From: Prevotellaceae bacterium
GTDB lineage: Bacteria; Bacteroidota; Bacteroidia; Bacteroidales; UBA932
DNA length: 15,937 nucleotides
NCBI GenBank assembly: GCA_031257655.1
Contig: JAIROF010000217.1
Location: 1-15,937 of the forward strand
Reading direction: 5' to 3'
Within the stretch, counting starts at the first letter, position 1; each line of letters opens with the position of its first letter. The position numbers and the translations under genes were made by a program. Below are positions 8,347 through 14,229 of this stretch, piece by piece. The notes under the pieces are model-generated. The model saw only the letters and a list, made by a program, of their open reading frames with translations. It was not told the DNA's origin and searched no databases.

Positions 8347-8372
8347 GCTGTTAAATTATTACTGCGGATGCG

Positions 8373-9407
8373 CTACAGGATTACCACCGTTTTATCCACC
8401 GACATCAGGTAGCTCAGCGCCGCAAGCGACATTTCGCGGACTTCGCAGCGGCCTATGCCTACCGGTAAGACTACGTGAATAGCCGTTCCGCTTTTCTTTT
8501 TGTCCTTGCGCATGGCGGCGCACAGCGCGGCGTTGGGGACGTCCACAGCGGTGGGCAGGGTGAGGCGCTGCAAAAGGGTTTCCACCCGCTTTTGCTCGCT
8601 GTCGCTCATCAGCTTTAGCATCACCGCAAGGTGCGCGGCCTTGCACAGGCCTACGCTTACCGCTTCGCCGTGCATGAGCGCGGCATTTTTTTCGATGGCG
8701 TGCGCAAACGTATGCCCGAGGTTGAGCTTGCGCCGCTCGCCCCGCTCGCGCTCATCCTCAGCCACAATGCCGGCCTTTATCTTCACCGCCTCGTACACTA
8801 TGTGCGCTATCGTTTGCCGGTCTTTTTGCAGCGCCTTTTCCGCATTTTGCTCTATGTAGGCAAAAAGCGAAGCGTCGGCAATCATTGCCGCCTTCACAAT
8901 TTCCGCAAATCCCGCCACAAACTCCCGCTGCGGAAGCGTCTCCAGGCTCTGCGGGTCGCATATCACCAGCTGCGGCTGCGCAAACACGCCCAGCATGTTC
9001 TTGTAGCCTTCGTAGTTCACGCCGTTTTTTCCCCCCACGCTTGCGTCCACCTGCGAGAGCAGGGTGGTGGCCACAAAGCCAAACGGCAGGCCGCGCATGA
9101 AAATGGAGGCGGCAAACCCCGCCACGTCGCACACAATGCCGCCCCCCACGCCGAGTATAAACGTCGTGCGGTCGGCCTCCATGCGCACCAGCTCCGAGGT
9201 AATGTAGCTGATGGCGGCAAGCGTTTTGTTCGGCTCCCCCGGCTCAATTTCTATCGTTGGAAAAGCGTCGCACAGCGCACCGTAGCGCTTTCGCACGTTG
9301 CTATCGGTAACAACAACAACAACGCGCGACGAAGGTAAATACTTGTGGATATTAGCAACATCTTCGCCTATCAGGATGCGTGATCCGTGCAGGTAAATTT
9401 CTCTCAT
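8373..9407 (-). CDS. aroB: 3-dehydroquinate synthase
   Basis: NAD- and metal-dependent enzyme that cyclises DAHP to 3-dehydroquinate, step 2 of the pathway. The 344 residues contain the NAD-binding GVGGGIVCDVAGFAAS (86-101) followed by MRG, then TTLLSQVDASVGGKNG (114-129), KNMLG, and GFAEIVKAAM with metal ligand E169. The other two metal ligands are H232 (NLGHTFAHAIE) and H246 (HGEAVSVGL). The C-terminal RKDKKK (300-305) is also typical. The ATG at 9407 is preceded by AT-rich DNA without a clear Shine-Dalgarno sequence, as is usual in Bacteroidota. It is the first gene of the aro operon. TATGTTTT on the minus strand (9460-9467) resembles the lineage's -7 box, but I see no matching -33 box at the right distance. 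Confidence 0.96.
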   Translation of the reverse strand: MREIYLHGSRILIGEDVANIHKYLPSSRVVVVVTDSNVRKRYGALCDAFPTIEIEPGEPNKTLAAISYITSELVRMEADRTTFILGVGGGIVCDVAGFAASIFMRGLPFGFVATTLLSQVDASVGGKNGVNYEGYKNMLGVFAQPQLVICDPQSLETLPQREFVAGFAEIVKAAMIADASLFAYIEQNAEKALQKDRQTIAHIVYEAVKIKAGIVAEDERERGERRKLNLGHTFAHAIEKNAALMHGEAVSVGLCKAAHLAVMLKLMSDSEQKRVETLLQRLTLPTAVDVPNAALCAAMRKDKKKSGTAIHVVLPVGIGRCEVREMSLAALSYLMSVDKTVVIL

Positions 9408-9593
9408 AAATTTTGAATTTTAAATTTGAAGCTGAGCGCAGCGAACTCACAAACACCCGAAAACATAAGCTGCTAATTTTTTGAACTACCTGCGCCAAAA
9501 CGGTAATTTTTTTTGATTTTTAGATTTTGAATTGCTAATGCCAAAACGGTTTATGCTCCGCACGGTCGGAAGCTGCGATTTGTTTTTTTTAGG

Positions 9594-9625
9594 ACGCATT
9601 TTTTAGCACGCATTTTTTAGCACGC
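9594..9625. repeat. 14-bp tandem repeat
   Basis: ACGCATTTTTTAGC occurs twice without a gap (9594-9607 and 9608-9621), and a third unit begins with ACGC before diverging into the ACGCAGAT motif of the dispersed repeat family. Confidence 0.85.
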
Positions 9626-9644
9626 AGATGGCGCAAATTTTTAT

Positions 9645-9668
9645 GATTTGCACAGATTTTAGCCATTT
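9645..9668. repeat. Second copy of the dispersed ACGCAGATTTTA repeat
   Basis: This 24-nt stretch matches the reverse complement of 4981-5004 with two mismatches, including a perfect 16-nt core (9653-9668 against 4981-4996). One copy lies downstream of the aro operon and the other upstream, in opposite orientations. Confidence 0.75.
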
Positions 9669-9768
9669 CTTCAGCTGTCTGAACGCAGCACGCCCCTGTA
9701 CGCCATTTCGTCGCCATTTCGCAGCGGCGACGCTCTTTTCTGCGGAACATGAGATGTAATTTCTAATT

Positions 9769-9787
9769 GGGCGGGCAAACCCCGCCC
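9769..9787 (-). other. GC-rich hairpin after the lemA/TPM operon
   Basis: GGGCGGG (9769-9775) and CCCGCCC (9781-9787) form a perfect 7-bp stem with a 5-nt CAAAC loop. Read on the minus strand it lies about 70 bp past the stop codon of the TPM gene, so it could take part in ending that transcript. The downstream side (AATTAGAAATT) is AT-rich but has no T-run, so the terminator role is uncertain. It may instead be a dispersed short palindromic repeat. Confidence 0.45.
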
Positions 9788-9795
9788 CTACACGA

Positions 9796-9858
9796 CAATT
9801 CGTAATTCCTAATTCTCAATTCTCAATTCTCAATTCTCAATTCTCAATTCTCAATTCA
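9796..9858. repeat. Heptamer tandem array (CAATTCT)n
   Basis: Nine 7-bp units run from 9796 to 9858. The five at 9817-9851 are identical (CAATTCT) and the flanking units differ by one or two bases. The last unit contains the stop codon of the TPM gene (9856-9858, minus strand), so the array starts exactly at the gene's end. Confidence 0.9.
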
Positions 9859-10626
9859 CCACCGTCCTCCTGCGCCGCCGCCACCCGACATACCGCCGCC
9901 TCCGCCGCCAAAGCTACCAAAGCCGCCGGAAGACGACCCGCCTCTGCCCCTTCCGCCAAGAAGAAAGGGGAGGAAAAAGATGGCGTCGCCCACGCCGCCG
10001 CCCTTACCGTTACCCTTGCCGTTGTTGCCGCCGCCGCCTTTACGCCCGGAAAGGAAAATGAGCATGAGGACAACAAAAATGGCAAGCGGAATAAGCCCTC
10101 CGGGCATGCTCCCCTCGCCGGTTTTGTCTGCCCGGTACTCGCCCGAGGCGTAGGCTATAATGGCGTTCACGGCATTGTCGATACCCGAGTAGTAGTCCCC
10201 TTGCCGAAAATGCGGAATCATCACCTGCTCAACGATGCGCTTGCAGTACACGTCCGGCAGCGCGCCCTCCATGCCGTAGCCCGTGCCGATAAACACGTCG
10301 CCGTGCTCCTCGCCCCGCTTAGGCTTGAGGAGGATGAGCACGCCGTTGTTCTTACCCTTTTGCCCTATGCCCCACTCCTCGAAAAACACGGGCGAAAGCT
10401 GCGCCAGCGCGTATCCGTCCGTATTGTCGATGGCGATGACGTATATTTGGGTAGATGTTGAGTCGTGATAATCGCGCAGCTTACGCTCCAGCGCGGCCTG
10501 CTCGTGGGCGGCGAGCGTTCCGGTAAAATCGTTCACCAGCCGGGGCGGCTGCATGGGCTTCGGGAGGCTTTGCGCCAACGCTGACCCTGCGATAAGCAGC
10601 GCCGCTAAAAAGCTCCATATTCTCAT
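9856..10626 (-). CDS. TPM-domain (YgcG/DUF477-like) secreted, membrane-anchored protein
   Basis: 256 residues. A signal peptide (1-18, ending SALA) is followed by a TPM domain (about 28-160) with VNDFTGTL, STSTQIYVIAID, FEEWGIGQKGKNNGVLILL and GYGMEGALPD. Next come a transmembrane helix (about 177-193) and a glycine-rich tail (196-254) with GGNNGKGNGKGGG and a run ending GGGGAGGRW. The family was once linked to acid phosphatase activity; its role is otherwise poorly known, with some members tied to membrane protein or photosystem maintenance. The signal peptide and helix order suggest a periplasmic domain and a cytoplasmic Gly-rich tail. lemA lies 10 bp upstream on the same strand, a common pairing. 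The stop codon sits in a heptamer repeat array. Confidence 0.9.
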   Translation of the reverse strand: MRIWSFLAALLIAGSALAQSLPKPMQPPRLVNDFTGTLAAHEQAALERKLRDYHDSTSTQIYVIAIDNTDGYALAQLSPVFFEEWGIGQKGKNNGVLILLKPKRGEEHGDVFIGTGYGMEGALPDVYCKRIVEQVMIPHFRQGDYYSGIDNAVNAIIAYASGEYRADKTGEGSMPGGLIPLAIFVVLMLIFLSGRKGGGGNNGKGNGKGGGVGDAIFFLPFLLGGRGRGGSSSGGFGSFGGGGGGMSGGGGAGGRW

Positions 10627-10636
10627 CGTCCGCGCG

Positions 10637-11209
10637 CTAAAATTTCACCTCTGGCGCTTTCTCTGTGCCCGGCTCGGCTTCAAAGTAGGCCTTCTTTTCA
10701 AATCCGAATATGCCGGCAAAGATGTTGCTTGGAAATCGGCGGATGTAGGCGTTGTACTCGCGCGTAGCGTCGTTGAAGTTTCGGCGCTCCACCGCGATTC
10801 TGTTCTCCGTGCCCTCCAGCTGCGCCTGCAGCTCCAGAAAGCTTTGGTTAGCCTTGAGGTCGGGGTAGCGCTCGGCTATTGCCATCAGCCTTCCCAGCGC
10901 CGAGCTGACTTCGCTCTGCGCAGCCTGAAACCGTTTGATGGACGCCTCGTCCAACCGCTCGGGGCTGATGACCACCTGCGTTGCGCGGGCGCGCGCCTCC
11001 GTCACGCCCTCCAGCGTTTGCGCCTCATGCCGGGCGTAGCCCTTCACGGTCTCCACGAGGTTGGGGATTAAATCGGCGCGCCGCTGATACTGGTTTTGCA
11101 CCTGCGCCCATGCCGCGTCGACCTTTTCCTGCATGGTGACAGGCTTATTGTAGTAGGCGCACGACGACAGCAGGGCTGCCGACAGCGCTACAAAAGCTAA
11201 TCGTTTCAT
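10637..11209 (-). CDS. lemA: LemA family lipoprotein
   Basis: 190 residues. The chosen start at 11209 (MKRLAFVAL) gives a clean lipoprotein signal with lipobox LSSC and lipidated C17. A more upstream in-frame start at 11236 would add nine residues and overlap the promoter. The mature part shows the LemA pattern: AWAQVQNQYQRRADLIPNLV, then long amphipathic helices (GYARHEAQTLEGVTEARA, LMAIAERYPDLKANQSF), then ENRIAVERRNFNDATREYN and FPSNIFAGIFGF. The helical lipoprotein is probably held at a membrane facing the periplasm; its molecular role is not established. It forms an operon with the TPM gene 10 bp downstream and has its own promoter just after comEC. Confidence 0.94.
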   Translation of the reverse strand: MKRLAFVALSAALLSSCAYYNKPVTMQEKVDAAWAQVQNQYQRRADLIPNLVETVKGYARHEAQTLEGVTEARARATQVVISPERLDEASIKRFQAAQSEVSSALGRLMAIAERYPDLKANQSFLELQAQLEGTENRIAVERRNFNDATREYNAYIRRFPSNIFAGIFGFEKKAYFEAEPGTEKAPEVKF

Positions 11210-11233
11210 TATGTATTGTGGTTTTTGAGAGCA

Positions 11234-11241
11234 CAAATATA
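11234..11241 (-). promoter_or_regulatory. Bacteroidota -7 box for the lemA operon
   Basis: TATATTTG on the minus strand fits the -7 consensus TAnnTTTG exactly. It ends 24 nt before the lemA ATG and lies in the 56-bp gap after comEC. I see no good TTTG at the -33 position, so the match rests on the -7 box alone. Confidence 0.6.
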
Positions 11242-11265
11242 CATCAATCTTCCAACGAGGCGCTG

Positions 11266-13386
11266 TTAAAAATTACGAACAAACGCACCGCGCTCGTTCA
11301 CATTGTGGCAGGGGATGCCCAGCGCGTCGAAGTCGCTCGCCTGCCGGCGGGCAAGGTAGGTGGGCATGGAGGCGTCGATGATGACCTGCTGCGGGCGGTA
11401 CATGGCCGCTATTTGCCGGGGGCGCAGCCGGCACGACGAGGTGAGGATGAGGTAGTCGACGTCGATGGGCGGCTGTAGCGCTCCGTCCGGCTCGTTGGAG
11501 GAGAGGACTTTCACCGTTTTCCCGGCAAAGCGGACAAAGCCCCGGCACACGCCCCACTCGCCGATATCCTCGCGGGAAGCCCGCTGCAGCGATATGCGCT
11601 CCACGGCGCTTAGCCCCGAAAAGCCCATGCTGGCGGCATGATTTTTTACGTTGAAGTCGAACGAATTTTCCACGTCCGCGCTATCGCACAGCGCAAATCC
11701 CCGGCGCTCGCTCACAAACGAGATGAGCGACACGCTCCGGATGCAGTACACCGCCATGACCCGCTGGCGCTGCTGCCCGTACTTGTGCGCCACGCGCAGC
11801 GACAGGCAGGCCGCCAGCAGCGCGAGCGACAGCAGGAGCAGCTTCGCCCGCCTTGTCCACATGTACAGCGCCTGCAGCAGGATGGTAAATACGATTAGCC
11901 ACGCCTGCAGCGGCGTTATCCAGAAGGCTTCGAGCAGCGCGTGCGGCAAGCTTTCGACAAGGCGAATGAGGAAGTTGAGCGCCGCAATGCAGTAGCCCGT
12001 CAGGGTGGCCAGCAGCCAGCCGACAGCCGACGCCCCGGGGATAAAGGCAAAGGGCAGCGTGAGCAGAAAGCCGCCCATGATGGCGGTGGTGGGGATGCTC
12101 ACCAGCAGGTTGGTGAGCAGAAAGTACGCGGGGAGCTGGTGAAACAGGTAGATGGAGATGGGAAAGGTGCCGATGTTGGCCGCCAGCGAAACCGCCGTGA
12201 GCGACCAGATGGCGTCGGGCAGCCAGCGCCGGAAGTGCAGCAAGCGGTAAATGTAGGGCTGGAAAAACAAAATGGACAGCACCGCCGCGTACGAGAGCTG
12301 AAATCCGGCGTCGAAAAGGCTGGTCGGGTCGAACACGCAAATCAAAAAGGCGGAGAACGTCAGCGTGTTGTAGCTGTTGGTGCTGCGGCTAAACATGCCG
12401 CCAACGGTGAGCACCGTAAACATGATAGAGGCCCGCAGCACCGACGGCGACAGCCCCGCCACCAGCGCGTACACCCAGATGCACAGGATGACGGTAGCGC
12501 CCCGCACAGCGCGCCCGTGCTTTCGCCTGTCCAGAAACTTGAGGATGAAGCCGAGTATCATGCTGATGATGCCCACGTGCAGCCCCGAAACGGCGAGGAT
12601 GTGCATGGCGCCCGCCGCCGAGTAGGACTGCCGCAGGTCGGCGTCCAGCATGGACTTGTCGCCAAGCGTGAGCGCCTGCAGCACCGCCAGCTGCTCGCCC
12701 GTAACGCCCTGCTGCGCGTAGTACGCCAGCAGCCGCTTGCGAATATTTTTCGGGGCCGACTTCCACACCGGCAAATTCCCGTGGCTCAGCACGCGGCAGC
12801 TGCCCGCGTCGATAAAGGCGGCGGAGAAAATCCCGCGCTTGCGCAGGTAGCCGCCGTAGTCAAATTCGTAGGGGTTTTTTGCCGCAGGGTTGGCGTTGGG
12901 CCTGACCCGCGCCACCAGCTTGTCGCCCAGCTGGGGCAAGGCCTGCGCGCTGTCGTTGCGCAGGTAGAGCGTCATCTTTTCGCTCACCTCGCGCCACACG
13001 TTTGCGCTGTCGCCGCAGGCAAAGACCTCTACGCTCAGCTTGGCAAACTTCGGGCTTTGCGACGGATCGTCGGTCACCACCGCCGCAACGCAAACGGTTT
13101 CGCCGACAGGCAGCGCGCTCTCCTGCTTCGTATTCTGCGTAACGGCAACGCCCACAAAAAACAAAAACAGGTTCGCCGCCAGCCCAAAGCACCAGCGCCA
13201 CCGGTACGATACGAGGCGATAGTACGCCAGCAGCATCAGCGCAAAAAGGGCGAGGCTCAGCCACGCCGCGCCCAAGCCCGACGGCAGCAGCTGACGCTCC
13301 TGAACAATAATCCCCACGCTCAGGGGTAGCATCAGCCGAACAAACGGCGCCGAGCGAAGCCGGTCTATGATTTCGGTGTAGCGCAT
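11266..13386 (-). CDS. comEC: ComEC/Rec2-family DNA uptake channel protein with degenerate C-terminal domain
   Basis: 706 residues from the ATG at 13386 (MRYTEIIDRL). The frame is open a further 66 codons upstream, but that part translates a repeat array and the promoter, so it is not coding. ComEC forms the inner-membrane channel for single-stranded DNA in natural transformation. Order of parts: two or more N-terminal membrane helices (about 14-85); a soluble OB-like DUF4131 region (about 95-215, including NPYEFDYGGYLRKRGIFSA); the Competence domain with the hallmark HILAVSGLHVG (about 275-285) and many membrane helices to about residue 545; and a C-terminal segment (about 560-706). That segment resembles the metallo-beta-lactamase-like domain of other ComEC proteins but lacks its metal-binding HxHxDH motif, having LILTSSCRLRP where it is expected. 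It ends NERGAFVRNF, as in many Bacteroidota homologues. Confidence 0.93.
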   Translation of the reverse strand: MRYTEIIDRLRSAPFVRLMLPLSVGIIVQERQLLPSGLGAAWLSLALFALMLLAYYRLVSYRWRWCFGLAANLFLFFVGVAVTQNTKQESALPVGETVCVAAVVTDDPSQSPKFAKLSVEVFACGDSANVWREVSEKMTLYLRNDSAQALPQLGDKLVARVRPNANPAAKNPYEFDYGGYLRKRGIFSAAFIDAGSCRVLSHGNLPVWKSAPKNIRKRLLAYYAQQGVTGEQLAVLQALTLGDKSMLDADLRQSYSAAGAMHILAVSGLHVGIISMILGFILKFLDRRKHGRAVRGATVILCIWVYALVAGLSPSVLRASIMFTVLTVGGMFSRSTNSYNTLTFSAFLICVFDPTSLFDAGFQLSYAAVLSILFFQPYIYRLLHFRRWLPDAIWSLTAVSLAANIGTFPISIYLFHQLPAYFLLTNLLVSIPTTAIMGGFLLTLPFAFIPGASAVGWLLATLTGYCIAALNFLIRLVESLPHALLEAFWITPLQAWLIVFTILLQALYMWTRRAKLLLLSLALLAACLSLRVAHKYGQQRQRVMAVYCIRSVSLISFVSERRGFALCDSADVENSFDFNVKNHAASMGFSGLSAVERISLQRASREDIGEWGVCRGFVRFAGKTVKVLSSNEPDGALQPPIDVDYLILTSSCRLRPRQIAAMYRPQQVIIDASMPTYLARRQASDFDALGIPCHNVNERGAFVRNF

Positions 13387-13397
13387 TTTTAATTCTG

Positions 13398-13432
13398 AAG
13401 TTTGAGGTTTGAGGTTTGAAGTTTGAGGTTTG
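13398..13432. repeat. Heptamer tandem array (AGGTTTG)n in the comEC leader
   Basis: Five 7-bp units alternate between AAGTTTG and AGGTTTG from 13398 to 13432. The array lies between the predicted comEC -7 box (13445-13452) and the comEC ATG (13386), so it would be transcribed as 5' untranslated RNA. Next to it TGAGG (13424-13428) and CCTCA (13435-13439) can form a small hairpin. Confidence 0.88.
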
Positions 13433-13444
13433 AGCCTCAGACTG

Positions 13445-13452
13445 CAAAAGTA
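13445..13452 (-). promoter_or_regulatory. Bacteroidota -7 box for comEC
   Basis: TACTTTTG (minus strand) fits TAnnTTTG exactly. A CTTG lies 23 nt further upstream, slightly more than the usual 19-21 nt. The box is 58 bp before the comEC ATG and predicts a leader of about 50 nt containing the heptamer repeats. Confidence 0.6.
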
Positions 13453-13660
13453 GCATGAATTTTTATAGCTGCGCACAAGTGCATAAAAATTAATGAAGAA
13501 TGGCGCACGGCGCGGATTGTCGGAGCGGTGATTTTTGGGGTTTTGACAGCGCCCGCCTGCACGGGCTGCGAGCACGGGCTGCAAAGCCGCGCCAGCGGGG
13601 AGGATGAGATGTTTTGCATACCTTTCCGCTGTAAAAAAAACTTTTTTTACCTCATGTGCG
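13453..13660. other. Intergenic region between divergent comEC and mntA remnant
   Basis: The gap between comEC and the nucleotidyltransferase remnant is 322 bp and codes for nothing I recognise. Besides the two promoters it holds a direct repeat GCACGGGCTGC (13559-13569 and 13572-13582). It also holds a near-perfect palindrome GTAAAAAAA/TTTTTTTAC (13631-13650) with a 2-nt centre, which may separate the two divergent transcription units. Confidence 0.6.
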
Positions 13661-13691
13661 CTTGGGAATCCGGTATTTTCATGTAATTTTG
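13661..13691 (+). promoter_or_regulatory. Bacteroidota-type promoter for the mntA/hepT remnant
   Basis: CTTG (13661-13664) and TAATTTTG (13684-13691) are separated by 19 bp, matching the -33 TTTG / -7 TAnnTTTG layout with one mismatch in the -33 box. Transcription would start near 13698, about ten bases before the ATG at 13709. It is the best promoter in the window. Confidence 0.72.
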
Positions 13692-13708
13692 CGTAAAAAT
13701 CATGCGCT

Positions 13709-14001
13709 ATGCCCTATCTGGAAGAAATAAAAAGCGGCTTAAAGATGCTCAAGCCGGAGCTGGCTGCAAAATTTCACGTTAACGCCATTGCCTGTTCGGC
13801 TCCATTGTCCGCAGCGATTTTTCGCCCGCCACAAGCGACATCGACGTCATTGTTGACTTCTCACAGCCGGTAGGCATAGAGTTTATCGACCTTGCCGATT
13901 ATCTGGAGAGGAGGCTCCACCGAAAAGTAGACCTCGTGTCGAGGGGCGGCATAAAACCTCGCTACTACTCCGAAATAGAAAAAGATATTGTCTATGTCTA
14001 A
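13709..14001 (+). pseudogene. MntA-type nucleotidyltransferase (antitoxin), frameshifted
   Basis: Minimal nucleotidyltransferase of the MNT family, the antitoxin that AMPylates HepT toxins in known MntA/HepT modules. From ATG 13709 the frame reads MPYLEEIKSGLKMLKPEL and so on to HVNAIA (nt 13786-13792), then goes off frame and ends early. The continuation LFGSIVRSDFSPATSDIDVIVDF, with the catalytic GSxxR and SDIDxxV pattern, lies one frame over from 13792 and runs to VYV and a stop at 13999-14001. One missing base (for instance a C in GCCCTG) near 13791 explains it. Repaired, the protein would have 97 residues, normal for the family. The stop overlaps the following HepT start in TATGTCTAA, the usual coupling. 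A sequencing error is the main alternative to real inactivation. Confidence 0.85.
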
Positions 14002-14047
14002 CAGAAAGTCAGCGCTATTGCTGCAAGACATCATCGAAAGCGGATAG
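13994..14047 (+). pseudogene. HepT (DUF86)-like toxin, N-terminal remnant
   Basis: ATG 13994 opens a frame reading MSNRKSALLLQDIIESG, then a stop at 14045-14047. The start position, overlapping the nucleotidyltransferase end, and the LLLQDIIES helix match the N-terminus of HepT (DUF86) proteins, which normally continue for another 90-100 residues with the RNase motif RxxxxH. That part is missing. Homology stops at about 14040-14044, immediately before a palindromic element, so the toxin was cut by insertion or deletion. Confidence 0.7.
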
Positions 14048-14171
14048 TGTCCATGATTGATTTATATGAGGATTCATACGATTGATAATCAGCACAGTAT
14101 TTTGTCTTGAAGTATGCAATGAAATTCTGATTTTCAATTGTTTACGAATTATATCAATCAAACATGGACAC
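14047..14171. repeat. 125-bp palindromic (MITE-like) element
   Basis: The ends are inverted repeats: 14047-14067 and 14151-14171 match at 19 of 21 positions, starting GTGTCCATG and ending CATGGACAC. The complementarity continues inward with small gaps (14072-14092 against 14127-14150, ending in the shared AATCAG), so nearly the whole sequence folds into one long imperfect hairpin around a 34-nt centre. It contains no credible gene. I see no clear target-site duplication. It could be a non-autonomous transposable element, or a structured RNA or regulatory hairpin of the downstream gene. Confidence 0.75.
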
Positions 14172-14229
14172 CACCAAATATCGAAACGATTAAACTGAAA
14201 GTGAACGGGACGGTGGAAAGACAATAAAA

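Larger units (their letters stand above)
9408..9855. other. 448-bp intergenic region rich in short repeats, upstream of aroB
   Basis: No convincing gene on either strand. It must hold the aroB promoter and the end of the lemA transcript. Contents from left to right: AT-rich leader with TTTGAA/TTTAAA phrases (9410-9432); GCCAAAACGGT twice (9494-9504 and 9540-9550); a 14-bp tandem repeat (9594-9621); a dispersed repeat copy (9645-9668); a 7-bp stem pairing 9709-9715 with 9726-9732; a GC hairpin (9769-9787); and a heptamer array (9796-9858). No single strong promoter stands out. Confidence 0.7.

Noticed and set aside
9709..9732. CGTCGCC/GGCGACG hairpin as terminator
   Set aside because: The stem is perfect, but neither side has a convincing T-run, and it lies about 120 bp past the TPM stop codon.
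11941..13329. 462-codon plus-strand open frame antisense to comEC
   Set aside because: Extremely rich in Gln, Arg, Gly and Ala with no domain pattern; a shadow of the GC-rich membrane-protein gene.
13559..13582. GCACGGGCTGC direct repeat as start of a CRISPR or larger array
   Set aside because: Only two 11-nt copies separated by 2 nt; no further units or spacers.
13387..13584. 66-codon N-terminal extension of comEC
   Set aside because: It translates the heptamer array (LKPQTSNLKPQTS) and the predicted promoter; the ATG at 13386 gives the normal family N-terminus.
14098..14104. TATTTTG as a -7 box for the nuclease gene
   Set aside because: One base short of TAnnTTTG, inside the loop of the palindrome, and without a -33 box.
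14015..14224. 69-codon minus-strand frame across the palindrome
   Set aside because: Covers an inverted repeat and the hepT remnant, with no recognisable motif; a by-product of the palindrome.
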